From contig CALHLC010000008.1 of NCBI GenBank assembly GCA_938034385.1, forward strand, positions 1 to 64,000: a stretch of 64,000 bases of DNA, read 5' to 3'. The notes under the pieces are model-generated. The model was not told the origin of the DNA, did not search any database, and saw only the letters and a program-made list of their open reading frames with translations. The DNA comes from an uncultured Bacteriovoracaceae bacterium. GTDB taxonomy: Bacteria; Bdellovibrionota; Bacteriovoracia; Bacteriovoracales; Bacteriovoracaceae. Shown in pieces: positions 34,587 through 44,478 of the stretch (position 1 is its first letter; each line of letters begins with the position of its first letter). Both the position numbers and the translations under genes were made by a program.

Positions 34587-37289
34587 ATGAGTAAAAGACT
34601 CAAGTTTTTAGTGTTAATTAGTTTCTTCGTACTTAGCGGTATTGCAAAAGATGATCTAAAAGTTATTTGTGATTATTACTTAACGGCTTACTTAGCTGAA
34701 AATCCAAATTTAGAAATTTCAAAACTTGGAAGTAGGAATAAGGTAGTAAAAGTAGACCAAAAATTTAGAAAAAAGTTTTTAGCAGCATCAGCTGATCAAG
34801 GGTCTTTAAAATTAGTAGTAAATTCTGTTATGGCGGACCTGAGAAATGAATCAACTAGAATATTATCACGACTTAAAAAGTTTAAAGGTGCGGCTAAAGT
34901 AGATGAAGCATCACAAACCTATGATGTCTTGGTGATTGGTGCAGGGGTCCAAGATGGTATTTTACAAAATTCATTCAAACAATTCTCTCCTGATTTAAAG
35001 GTCGTTAGTGTTGAACAATCAAACCTAGTTGCAAATACCTTTGGAATGTCTCCTGATTTTTTTAGAATTAATAGTACAAATCGAAAAGAAGACTTTTTTG
35101 TGAATGCAAGACCAGGTAAGGGAAATATTAATAGACTCTCTGGTGGGAGTATCCAGATCCCTGACCTTTCTGCCGAGAAATATCCAAGAGCAGGAAATAT
35201 ATTTAATGCTACAGTTTTAAATAGAGCAAATTCTAATGGTTCAGTTTTATTTCAAACAAAGGTTTTAAAAGTAGAAGATTCTAAAGTTTTAAATACTAAA
35301 TTTCCTGCACGTTATAAAGTTACAATTCAAAACGGTAAAGATACATTTGAGCTCTATGCAAATCATATTTCTATCCCAAGTGGTCTTGGGACTGAATCTT
35401 TAAGGATAACAGATAAGAAAACAGTTGATTTAATTGCCAAAGAGAGAAAGAAAATTGCAAGGATGACAAAAAGATCAACTAAGCTTCCTGGAGTAATGAC
35501 GTTTAATGATGCTAGACAATTAGCTACTCTTCTAGATCAACCATTTAAAGGTTATGCAGGTAAAGAAGTGATGGTTGTAGGAGAAGGGGATTCTGGTAAG
35601 GTTACTCTTGAATATTTATTCAAGGAAGCTCCAGATGCTGCTTATAAAAATGATAAAGCACAAGTTGGAGAAGTTGCAGGTGTTACTTGGGCAGGAGCAA
35701 CTGAACAAACATGTAAAGCCTATATTACTGGAAATAGGGTAAGATATTCTAAAATCGCTGCGGCACTTAAAAATAATACTCTAACTCCTTTAGATTCTAA
35801 ATTAGTTTCAATAAAGATAGTGAAAGTTAATGGCGTAGAGCGATATCAAGTTAATTTTAGTGATGGTCGGAAAAAAGTAGTTGATCATTTAATCTTATCA
35901 ACAGGATTTCAAAAGAAATATGGAGAGCTATTAACAAGTATTACAGGCTCTACAGCAGGAGATCTACAAAGAGCAGAGCTCTTAGATCCAGTTAAGACTC
36001 CACTTGTCGGAGGAAATAAGAAAGTTACTGTCGCTTATAAGTTATCTGATACATCTTTGAATGACGGAACTGAAATATCTCACAATATTTATGTTCATGG
36101 GCCAGCTGTTAATTTAATTAAAGATGAATCTATAGAACTACTTGAAGGGGTACCACAAAATAGTGTTTCTATTTTCAACAACGGAGATAGAAATTATGCG
36201 GCTGGATTTAAAATTGCTCAAGATATTAAACCGCAAGGTTTTAAGAGGGTTCCTAAACCAAACAAAATGAAGATTGAAAACGTAAATAAAAACCAAAGTG
36301 AGGGTTATCTCTTTTCAATCTTTGATTCGTCTAGATATGGATCAACGAGCTTGAATGCAGAGTATTATTTATTAGCCAAGACATTAGAGAAATTAGAAAG
36401 ATTTGATTTTAGTTCAGTAAGTAAGAACTTCTCAATTAAAATATCTAAAACTTCTAAGGATAATGTTTTTGAATTCAGAACAGATTTCGCTAGTCCTCAG
36501 GTACGAGATATACTCATTACTTTACAAAATGATGTTGAAATTCAAAAACTAATAAGTTTGTTTATTGGGAAGGATAAGAAGAAGAATGTCTTAGACTTTG
36601 ATCTTTTCTCTAATAGTAAAGGATTTGATTTAAAAAAATCAGCTTTGAGTATTTATAAAACGAATGATACTCCAATATCTGGGAGGACGATAAAACCTAA
36701 AAAGGAAAAAGCAGACTACCCAGGGCTATTTAAAATAGAGCCTTTAGAGACCGCTGTAAAAAAAGTTGATTCTTCTCTTAAGAATATTAAACCAAAAGCA
36801 GAAGATTTATTTTGGGAGATTACAAATCGTAAGCTAAATGTTTATATTGAAAAGAGTAAAAATGGAAACGAACAGCTTTATCAATCATTAAAGTTAGATG
36901 GTAAAAAAGATTACATTGTACAAAGTGGTGCAGGGATTGAGTTTGTCTCAAAAAAGGACGAAGCCTATGTTGTTTATTCTTCTTATGATGCTACTGATAA
37001 AAGTTACCTAAGAATTCGAGGACTTACGAAAGGTTCGAGAAAAAGTATAAATGTTAACATTAAAGCCGTTAAGAAATTTGATGATTATACAACTTCAAGA
37101 CCTACATACGTAAATAAAGTAGAGAATCTCAAGTTTAAGAAAGATGTTTTAGAGGCAGAAATTGAAACAAGTACTGTCTTTTTTACTTCGAGAGAAGCTT
37201 ATGAAGAAAGACGTAAAATTATAGTAAATCTCAAAACGGGTAAAACGGAATCCAAAGTTATCAAGAAAGACTTGAATGGAGTATTTTAA
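34587..37289 (+). CDS. exported flavoprotein-like oxidoreductase, 900 aa
   Basis: Sec-type signal MSKRLKFLVLISFFVLSGIAK. Residues about 112-145 form a dinucleotide-binding start (YDVLVIGAGVQDG, then a Glu ending the second strand in VVSVEQ). A second Rossmann motif (KEVMVVGEGDSGKVTLEYLF, about 330) and a VDHLILSTGFQKKYG segment give the layout of two-dinucleotide-binding flavin monooxygenase or thioredoxin-reductase-like enzymes. About 350 residues after the oxidoreductase part are of unknown type. No twin-arginine motif is seen, so how a flavoprotein would be exported is unclear; it may be cofactor-free or fold outside. Transcribed alone, followed by a long inverted repeat. Confidence 0.7.
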   Translation: MSKRLKFLVLISFFVLSGIAKDDLKVICDYYLTAYLAENPNLEISKLGSRNKVVKVDQKFRKKFLAASADQGSLKLVVNSVMADLRNESTRILSRLKKFKGAAKVDEASQTYDVLVIGAGVQDGILQNSFKQFSPDLKVVSVEQSNLVANTFGMSPDFFRINSTNRKEDFFVNARPGKGNINRLSGGSIQIPDLSAEKYPRAGNIFNATVLNRANSNGSVLFQTKVLKVEDSKVLNTKFPARYKVTIQNGKDTFELYANHISIPSGLGTESLRITDKKTVDLIAKERKKIARMTKRSTKLPGVMTFNDARQLATLLDQPFKGYAGKEVMVVGEGDSGKVTLEYLFKEAPDAAYKNDKAQVGEVAGVTWAGATEQTCKAYITGNRVRYSKIAAALKNNTLTPLDSKLVSIKIVKVNGVERYQVNFSDGRKKVVDHLILSTGFQKKYGELLTSITGSTAGDLQRAELLDPVKTPLVGGNKKVTVAYKLSDTSLNDGTEISHNIYVHGPAVNLIKDESIELLEGVPQNSVSIFNNGDRNYAAGFKIAQDIKPQGFKRVPKPNKMKIENVNKNQSEGYLFSIFDSSRYGSTSLNAEYYLLAKTLEKLERFDFSSVSKNFSIKISKTSKDNVFEFRTDFASPQVRDILITLQNDVEIQKLISLFIGKDKKKNVLDFDLFSNSKGFDLKKSALSIYKTNDTPISGRTIKPKKEKADYPGLFKIEPLETAVKKVDSSLKNIKPKAEDLFWEITNRKLNVYIEKSKNGNEQLYQSLKLDGKKDYIVQSGAGIEFVSKKDEAYVVYSSYDATDKSYLRIRGLTKGSRKSINVNIKAVKKFDDYTTSRPTYVNKVENLKFKKDVLEAEIETSTVFFTSREAYEERRKIIVNLKTGKTESKVIKKDLNGVF

Positions 37290-37302
37290 TACGAATAAAA
37301 CA

Positions 37303-37347
37303 CAATCAAAGTTTATCTAAATTTGAAATTAAAATAAACTTTGATTG
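37303..37347. repeat. 14-bp perfect inverted repeat (possible terminator)
   Basis: CAATCAAAGTTTAT (37303-37316) pairs perfectly with 37334-37347 across a 17-base loop, directly downstream of the oxidoreductase stop. No T tract follows, so it may stabilise the 3' end or act as a weak terminator. Confidence 0.6.
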
Positions 37348-37458
37348 ATTACTTTGCTGCGTTGCTGTATTTGTGGGTTTTGGATTTTTTTACTCTTTCA
37401 TAAAACAAATCTTAACTTTTGTTATTATCAATTTAGAAGATTTGAGATAAATTTAAGC

Positions 37459-37893
37459 ATGAATTTACAACAATGGTTTGATGCGTACGGAGTTTCACAT
37501 AAAAATAATACGAATATTATAATTCATAAGTTTTGTGTTCCAGCAATTTTATGGTCAGTGATAGTACTTTTATCATCGATCCCTGTTCCTTCATTTTTCT
37601 TAGTAGTTCCTTATCTAAATTGGGCCAGCATTATTGCATGCTTTGCTCTAATTTTTTACTTCACATTAGGAATTAAGCCATTTGTAGTGATGCTACTTCA
37701 ACTAGGAATCTCTTTTTTTACACTTAGATTTCTTCCTCCTTCACAAATGGCAATAATTGGTTTGAGCGTTTTTGTGATTGCTTGGATTCTTCAATTTGTT
37801 GGACATAAAATTGAAGGCAAGAAACCATCATTTATTGAAGATCTCAAATTTTTATTAATTGGTCCTTTATGGATTATTAAAGGTCTTTTTTAG
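37459..37893 (+). CDS. Mpo1/DUF962-like membrane protein
   Basis: 144 aa from the ATG at 37459; the frame is open further upstream but MNLQQWFDAYGVSHKNNTN is the usual family start. Features are the conserved His (NTNIIIHKFCVPAILW), four membrane segments, and FVGHKIEGKKPSFIEDLKFLLIGPLWI, the C-terminal H-x4-KKP motif. Homologous to yeast Mpo1 (YGL010w), an iron-dependent dioxygenase of 2-hydroxy fatty acids; the bacterial role is inferred only. Confidence 0.85.
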   Translation: MNLQQWFDAYGVSHKNNTNIIIHKFCVPAILWSVIVLLSSIPVPSFFLVVPYLNWASIIACFALIFYFTLGIKPFVVMLLQLGISFFTLRFLPPSQMAIIGLSVFVIAWILQFVGHKIEGKKPSFIEDLKFLLIGPLWIIKGLF

Positions 37894-38339
37894 AGTTCCT
37901 GAGAAAGCTCTGTTGGGCCATCTTGGTTATTATCTAATTCAGGAACATAAGTATTTCTTGGAGTCACTGTCTCTGTTTCTCTTCTAAAGCTTCCGATTGG
38001 CTCTATGCTATCATTTTCAAAAGAAGCATAAGGGCATGGGTGCTTTAAACATCTAATTATTGATTTGTTTCTGGCTGGAGTTAAGTCAATAAACGATTTT
38101 TTAAATTCATCAATTTGTCTTTGAAGTTCAGCTTGTTTGATATTGATTTCAGTTAATGCAAGGTACTTTCTGTAGTTATAATCATCATATTCTCCAGCAA
38201 GAGATCTAGATCTCAAAGGAGAAACAGGATATTGTCGAACTGGTCGATAAAATGCATCAGCAGGATCTAGTGCCATATTCCTATAAGTTCCTAAAGCTGA
38301 ACTTGAAATTAATAAAAATGACATAATAAAAAACTTCAT
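37890..38339 (-). CDS. secreted protein of unknown function
   Basis: 149 aa. Signal peptide MKFFIMSFLLISSSALGT. The mature part is Tyr/Arg-rich at first (RPVRQYPVSPLRSRSLAG), then a helix (LTEINIKQAELQRQIDEFKKSF), a Cys pair (IRCLKHPCPY) and an acidic tail. The 3' end overlaps the convergent Mpo1-like gene by four bases. Family not recognised. Confidence 0.6.
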   Translation of the reverse strand: MKFFIMSFLLISSSALGTYRNMALDPADAFYRPVRQYPVSPLRSRSLAGEYDDYNYRKYLALTEINIKQAELQRQIDEFKKSFIDLTPARNKSIIRCLKHPCPYASFENDSIEPIGSFRRETETVTPRNTYVPELDNNQDGPTELSQEL

Positions 38340-38443
38340 TATATTCTCCTGTACCTAAGTAATTGCAAGGCTCATGCCATGAAAAAAATACAAACTTGAT
38401 CAATAATTCTAAGGACTTAAGGGATTCCTGGCTTGTTAGAAGC

Positions 38444-38458
38444 GTCTAAGTCTTAGAC
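38444..38458. promoter_or_regulatory. 15-base palindrome upstream of carD-like gene
   Basis: GTCTAAG-T-CTTAGAC is a perfect 7-bp inverted repeat with one central base. It lies in the divergent region between the secreted-protein gene and the CarD-like gene, 63 bases before the latter's chosen start. Candidate operator. Confidence 0.45.
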
Positions 38459-38521
38459 ACCTGTAAAGATTACTGACATGCAAATATGGCATCCTAAAAC
38501 ATGCTAGACTCGTTGTGTTAT

Positions 38522-39004
38522 ATGAAAACTAAATATCAAATTTCAGATTATCTTGTTTGCCCCGGACACGGTGTAGGTCAGGTTGTTGATATCTCTTCAA
38601 GAGAGATTGCAGGAACGACTTTAAATACTGTGACAGTTCAATTATTAAATAATGGAATGAAGATGATCTACCCAGAGAACTCTTCAGAGATTAGAGCACT
38701 AGTTACTACTTCTGAAGTAGAGGACTTATTTAGCTTATTATCAGATCATGAAGTAAATCCAAGCAGAGAGACTTGGAATAGAAGATATAGAGACTATATG
38801 GCAAAGGTAAACTCAGGATCTATTCTTGAGATTGCTGATGTTTTAAGGTCATTATTAATCATTCAATTTTCTAAAAAATTAAGCTTTAGTGAGAAGAAAA
38901 TGGTCGATCTTTGTAAAGATCTAATGATTAAAGAGATCGCTATTACAACTGGTTCTACTGAAAAAGAAGTAGATCAGAGAATCGAAGCTATTTTTACTAA
39001 TTAA
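38522..39004 (+). CDS. CarD/CdnL family transcription regulator
   Basis: 160 aa from the ATG at 38522; an in-frame ATG at 38501 is an alternative and neither has a clear ribosome-binding site. The N-terminal RNA-polymerase-interacting Tudor-like domain reads YLVCPGHGVGQVVDISSREIAG, with the family's G-H-G-V-G motif, then TVTVQLLNNGMKMIYP. The C-terminal helical half (NRRYRDYMAKVNSGSILEIADVL) would contact upstream promoter DNA. CdnL-type proteins stabilise the open complex, notably at rRNA promoters. Confidence 0.88.
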   Translation: MKTKYQISDYLVCPGHGVGQVVDISSREIAGTTLNTVTVQLLNNGMKMIYPENSSEIRALVTTSEVEDLFSLLSDHEVNPSRETWNRRYRDYMAKVNSGSILEIADVLRSLLIIQFSKKLSFSEKKMVDLCKDLMIKEIAITTGSTEKEVDQRIEAIFTN

Positions 39005-39053
39005 TTCTAAATTTAAATCTAAAGATGTATTATGAAGCCTCAAGGAGAATCTC

Positions 39054-40493
39054 ATGAGTGTTCGAGTACGTTTTGCCCCTAGTCCTACAGGTTATTTACA
39101 CATTGGTGGAGCTAGGACAGCTCTCTATAACTACCTTTATGCCAAAGCTAATAATGGAACATTTGTTTTTAGAGTAGAAGATACAGACCTTGAAAGAAGC
39201 AAGAAAGAATACGAGGTAGCACAATTACAAGATTTAAGGTGGCTTGGAATAGACTATGACGAAGGCCCTGAAAAGCCTGGTGAGTATGGGCCTTATAGAC
39301 AATCTGAACGGACTCATATTTATGAAGAGTATGCCAAAAAATTAGTCGATTCAGGTCTTGCTTATTATGACTTTTGTACAGATGAAGAATTAGAGGCCAT
39401 GAAAGAGCGGGCCATGAAAGAAGGACGACCTCCTCATTATGAAGGAAAGTGGAGAAACTCAGAATACTTTGAAGAAGCTGCTAATAAACTAGCAGCAGGT
39501 GAAAAAGCTGCCATTCGTTTTAAAGCTCCCAAAAAATCCTATGTAGTTAATGATGAAGTCCGAGGGAGAGTTGTCTTTCCTGAAAATATGGTTGGAGACT
39601 TTGTAATTATTAGATCTAATGGTTTACCAGTTTATAATTTTTGTTGTGTGGTTGATGATATGTTAATGAAAATTACTTATGTGATTAGAGGTGAAGAGCA
39701 TTTAAATAACTCTGTCAGGCAACTAATGATTTATGAAGCTTTAGGTGGAACGCCTCCTGCCTTTGCACATGTTTCATTATTGATTAACAAAGATAGGCAA
39801 AAACTTTCAAAAAGGGACGGAGTAACTTCTGTGACAAAATATAAAGAAGAGTCATACCTTCCAGAGGCCTTGATTAATTATCTATGTCTTTTAGGATGGT
39901 CACACCCTGATGAAAAAGAAATTTTTGCTATAGATGATATAGGACCAGCTTTTGATGCAAAGAGATTTGCAAAATCAGCAGCTATTTATGACCTTGAAAA
40001 GCTTAAATGGGTGAATGGTATGCATTTAAGAGCTCTTCCTCCTTTAGAGCTTAAGGCAAAGATTGAAGAATTTATAAGTAAGGATCATTTTTATTTTTCT
40101 CAAACAGATGCTTGGAAAGAAGCATCTATCGAGTTATTAAAAAATCAAATTGAATTTTTCTCTGATTTTCAAACAAGACTAGACTCTGATCTTTTAAATG
40201 GAGAGGTTAACAGGTCTGAAAAACTTGAAGATGTTCTAAGTTGGGACACAACTAAGCAGATTATAAACTTCTTAAAAGAAAAATTATCTAGCATTGATGA
40301 ATCATTTATTTCTAAAGAAGTATTTCAAGAGATTTTTAAAACTTTAAAAACTGAACTAAGTTTAAAAGGAAAACCCTTATTCATGGGAACAAGGGTTAGT
40401 CTTACAGGGCAAGATCATGGGCCTGAACTTGGTGATCTAGTACCTTTAATTCCTTTGGATATTATAAAAAAAAGACTTAAGATTTTATCTTAA
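39054..40493 (+). CDS. gltX: glutamyl-tRNA synthetase
   Basis: 479 aa, class I. RFAPSPTGYLHIGGARTALYNYL contains the HIGH-type motif; KLSKRDGVTSV is the KMSKS-type loop. FRVEDTDLERS and IRGEEHLNNSVRQLMIYEAL are also classical. The C-terminal anticodon-binding half is present. The SWIM-like zinc cysteines of some GluRS are absent. It charges tRNA-Glu, and possibly tRNA-Gln in a transamidation pathway. Ribosome-binding site AAGGAG. Confidence 0.96.
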   Translation: MSVRVRFAPSPTGYLHIGGARTALYNYLYAKANNGTFVFRVEDTDLERSKKEYEVAQLQDLRWLGIDYDEGPEKPGEYGPYRQSERTHIYEEYAKKLVDSGLAYYDFCTDEELEAMKERAMKEGRPPHYEGKWRNSEYFEEAANKLAAGEKAAIRFKAPKKSYVVNDEVRGRVVFPENMVGDFVIIRSNGLPVYNFCCVVDDMLMKITYVIRGEEHLNNSVRQLMIYEALGGTPPAFAHVSLLINKDRQKLSKRDGVTSVTKYKEESYLPEALINYLCLLGWSHPDEKEIFAIDDIGPAFDAKRFAKSAAIYDLEKLKWVNGMHLRALPPLELKAKIEEFISKDHFYFSQTDAWKEASIELLKNQIEFFSDFQTRLDSDLLNGEVNRSEKLEDVLSWDTTKQIINFLKEKLSSIDESFISKEVFQEIFKTLKTELSLKGKPLFMGTRVSLTGQDHGPELGDLVPLIPLDIIKKRLKILS

Positions 40494-40501
40494 CTCTTGC
40501 T

Positions 40502-41209
<708 letters not shown>

Positions 41210-41368
41210 TTATAATCTCCTTGTTATAATTAATTATCTGGCTAATTATTCGGTAGATTTTTAAAAATCTTAACTTTGTTGATATTTAAGAGAAAAGGAG
41301 GATTCTAGGTTGATTTAAACTATAACTTCGATTCATCATCAATAGGCTATAATTGCCTTTTTCTTAGA

Positions 41369-42433
41369 TTAAGATCGCTTCAAGATAGTAAGAGCTTCAA
41401 GATGAGCACTCTGTGGATATGCATCAAAAGGAATAACTTTAATGATTTTGAATTTCTTAAGAGTTGCGATATCTCTAAACATTGTAGAAGGATCGCAGCT
41501 TAAATAGAAAATCGTTTCTAGATTTTTTTGATTTGAAACTAATTGAGAGAGATTTTTTAGTCCAGATCTTGGTGGATCTAAAAATAAGAAATCATAATTA
41601 TTCTCTAGTAAATCGAGAAAGTTTTTATTATAAATGTCCGTTTCAACAAAGGTGATTCCTTGTTCAGAAATTGGATTTGAGATTTTATAGTCATAAGCTT
41701 TCAGGGAATCTACTTTTAATTTAAGAATTTTAGAGTAGTTTCCTGATCCACAAAATAGTTCTAATCCTTTAAGGTGTTTAGTTAAATATTTATTAATAGA
41801 AGTTTTAATAAGTTCATTAATTTTTGTATTACCTTGATTGAATCCTAAGTTTGTATGTAAAAGGTCACTATCGTCTAACCTATCATCTAGAAAAACCTTG
41901 TCAGTTTTAATTTTATTGAAATTTTTACGAAGGTAAACTAATTGATTTTGAGTTTTAGGGTTTAAAATTTTACACTCTTTTATATCAATTACTTGATTTG
42001 AAGACTTAGAGTGAAATCCTAAGGACATATCGTCTTTATGGATTTGAGCTCGATTTTTATAATTAAACTCTTGATCGTAAATAATATCAGATAAGAACTC
42101 ATTGATATTAAGATTGTTGTATCTGGCCAAAGATTTTAAGATATTTAATTTCTCTCTTAATTGAGCAGGATAATTTGCAATCATCCAAGAACATCCTCCA
42201 CAACTTTTTAAATCATTTCCTTGATAAATACATGGAGGATCTCTACGATCAGGGCTTTTTTTGATGAGTTTGTTTAGTTTTGCATAACCATAAGACTTTT
42301 TCTCGGTGGTGATTTCAAAGTGACCTATATCTCCCGGCCATACACCTTCTACATAAAAAATCTTTCCATTTGAATGTTTTATGACTCCTAACCCTTTATA
42401 GCTAAGAGACTCTACAATTGCTTCAAATTCCAT
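41369..42433 (-). CDS. RlmD/TrmA-type RNA (uracil-5-)-methyltransferase
   Basis: 354 aa. An N-terminal TRAM-like domain (about 1-55) is followed by an iron-sulfur motif (CIYQGNDLKSCGGCSW). The SAM-binding motif is GLELFCGSGNYSKIL. Then come FLFLDPPRSGLKNL and the catalytic-Cys region FYLSCDPSTMFRDIATL. The family makes 5-methyluridine in 23S rRNA (RlmC/RlmD) or tRNA (TrmA); this sequence does not decide which site. It is divergent from uvrB. Confidence 0.85.
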   Translation of the reverse strand: MEFEAIVESLSYKGLGVIKHSNGKIFYVEGVWPGDIGHFEITTEKKSYGYAKLNKLIKKSPDRRDPPCIYQGNDLKSCGGCSWMIANYPAQLREKLNILKSLARYNNLNINEFLSDIIYDQEFNYKNRAQIHKDDMSLGFHSKSSNQVIDIKECKILNPKTQNQLVYLRKNFNKIKTDKVFLDDRLDDSDLLHTNLGFNQGNTKINELIKTSINKYLTKHLKGLELFCGSGNYSKILKLKVDSLKAYDYKISNPISEQGITFVETDIYNKNFLDLLENNYDFLFLDPPRSGLKNLSQLVSNQKNLETIFYLSCDPSTMFRDIATLKKFKIIKVIPFDAYPQSAHLEALTILKRS

Positions 42434-42489
42434 GAGCCACCATACGATGAGCTATTTCTAGCGTCAAAAAAAGATGTTAGTATAGTGAA

Positions 42490-44478
42490 ATGTTTACGCT
42501 AGAATCTAAATATTCTCCCAAAGGTGATCAACCTAATGCTATCAAAGAATTAACAGAGAATTTTAAAAATGGTGAGAAATATCAAACTCTTCTAGGAGTA
42601 ACCGGTTCTGGAAAAACCTTTACTATGGCCAATGTTATTAAAAACCTTGGCAAAAAAACACTGATTTTAGCTCATAATAAGACTCTTGCAGCTCAGTTAT
42701 ATGAGGAATTTAGAGCATATTTTCCCAATAATAGTGTTGAGTACTTTGTCTCTTATTATGATTATTATCAGCCAGAAGCTTACGTTCCAGGAAGTGATAC
42801 TTATATAGAAAAAGATTCATCAGTAAATGATGATATTGATAAATTACGGCATTCAGCGACACGTAGTTTAGTAGAAAATGAAGATGTTATTGTTGTTTCT
42901 TCAGTGAGTTGTATTTATGGAATTGGAGCTCCAGAAGAGTATGGAAATCACAGAGTAAAACTTTTTAAAGGTAATAAGATTGTTCGAAATGATTTAATCA
43001 ATACTCTCATTGATATTCGATTTCAAAGAAATGACATTGATTTTTCAAGAGGTTCATTTCGAATTCGTGGGGACTTATTAGAAGTCTTTCCAAGTAATGA
43101 AGATGAAGTAGCTATTAGAATAGAATTTTTTGATGATGAAATTGATTCGATTCACCTCGTAGATCCTTTGCGAGGAAAAATTATTAAAGAGCTAGAAAAA
43201 GTTGTAATTTATCCAACATCTCATTATGTTGTGTCTAAAGAATATCAAAAAAGAGCCATTGAAACTATAAAGACTGAACTTAGAGAAAGATTACAATTTT
43301 TAAATGGTGAAGAAAAATTAGTTGAAGCCTCTAGATTGCAGCAAAAGACATTACTTGATTTAGAAATGATGGAAGAGCTTGGGTATTGTAATGGAATTGA
43401 AAATTACTCTCGACATTTAACAGGGAGTGAACCAGGAGAACCTCCCCCAACCTTGATTGATTTTTTTGGCGATGATTTTTTACTTATTATAGATGAGTCT
43501 CATATGACAGTTCCTCAAGTTGGTGGAATGTATAGAGGGGATAGGTCTAGAAAAGAAACTTTAGTTGAGCATGGCTTTAGACTCCCAAGTGCTCTTGATA
43601 ATAGACCTCTTAACTTTCAAGAATTTGAATCTAAGTATCACAATGTCTTATTTGTTTCAGCAACACCTGGAAATTATGAATTAGAACAAACTCAAGGAGA
43701 AGTTATAGAGCAAATTATTAGGCCTACAGGTCTGCTAGATCCTCTCGTTGAAGTTCGTGATTCAAAAAACCAAGTAGAAGATTTCTTATTTGAAGCTAGG
43801 AAAGTTATTCGAGCTGGATTTAGAGTTTTAATTACAACTCTTACTAAAAAGTTAGCAGAGGATTTAACTGAGTATTATAAAAGTCTTGGCGTGAAAATTG
43901 AATACCTTCACTCTGATGTTGATACTCTTGATAGGGTTAAAATTCTAAGACGTTTAAGACAAGGAGACTTTGATATATTAGTAGGAATTAATCTTCTAAG
44001 AGAAGGACTAGACCTTCCAGAAGTAAGCCTTGTTGGGATTATGGATGCTGACCGAGAAGGTTTTTTAAGATCAACAAGGGCCTTAGTTCAAACTATTGGT
44101 AGAGCAGCTAGGAATGATGAAGGGAAGGTTATTTTATATGGTCTTGGGATAACTAAGAGTATGAAAGAGGCAATTGATGTTACTAAAGAAAGACGAGCAA
44201 AGCAGACAAAGTTTAATGAATTAAATGGAATTATTCCCAAAACAATTATGAAAGAAGTTAAAGAGGGTGTACTGGAGTCCTTGGGGAAGAGTTCAAAAAG
44301 CACGAAAAAGAAAAAGAAAGAGTATGATTTAGAACAATTATCTAAACCTGAGATAGAAAAGATGATCATTGATGCTCAAGCTAAGATGAAAGAACATGCC
44401 AATAATCTAGAGTTTGAAGATGCTCTTGGTCTTCGAGAAGAGATTAAAGAATTAAAAAAACTTGTATTATTTTATTAA
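42490..44478 (+). CDS. uvrB: excinuclease ABC subunit B
   Basis: 662 aa. Walker A GVTGSGKTFTMANVI, the DNA-clamping beta-hairpin region EYFVSYYDYYQPEAYVPGSD, DEAD-like IIDESHMTVPQ, helicase motifs V/VI (INLLREGLDLPE, QTIGRAARN), and a C-terminal UVR domain (KMKEHANNLEFEDALGLREEI) that contacts UvrC. Central damage-verifying helicase of nucleotide excision repair. Its stop overlaps the convergent phosphoesterase gene by four bases. Confidence 0.97.
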   Translation: MFTLESKYSPKGDQPNAIKELTENFKNGEKYQTLLGVTGSGKTFTMANVIKNLGKKTLILAHNKTLAAQLYEEFRAYFPNNSVEYFVSYYDYYQPEAYVPGSDTYIEKDSSVNDDIDKLRHSATRSLVENEDVIVVSSVSCIYGIGAPEEYGNHRVKLFKGNKIVRNDLINTLIDIRFQRNDIDFSRGSFRIRGDLLEVFPSNEDEVAIRIEFFDDEIDSIHLVDPLRGKIIKELEKVVIYPTSHYVVSKEYQKRAIETIKTELRERLQFLNGEEKLVEASRLQQKTLLDLEMMEELGYCNGIENYSRHLTGSEPGEPPPTLIDFFGDDFLLIIDESHMTVPQVGGMYRGDRSRKETLVEHGFRLPSALDNRPLNFQEFESKYHNVLFVSATPGNYELEQTQGEVIEQIIRPTGLLDPLVEVRDSKNQVEDFLFEARKVIRAGFRVLITTLTKKLAEDLTEYYKSLGVKIEYLHSDVDTLDRVKILRRLRQGDFDILVGINLLREGLDLPEVSLVGIMDADREGFLRSTRALVQTIGRAARNDEGKVILYGLGITKSMKEAIDVTKERRAKQTKFNELNGIIPKTIMKEVKEGVLESLGKSSKSTKKKKKEYDLEQLSKPEIEKMIIDAQAKMKEHANNLEFEDALGLREEIKELKKLVLFY

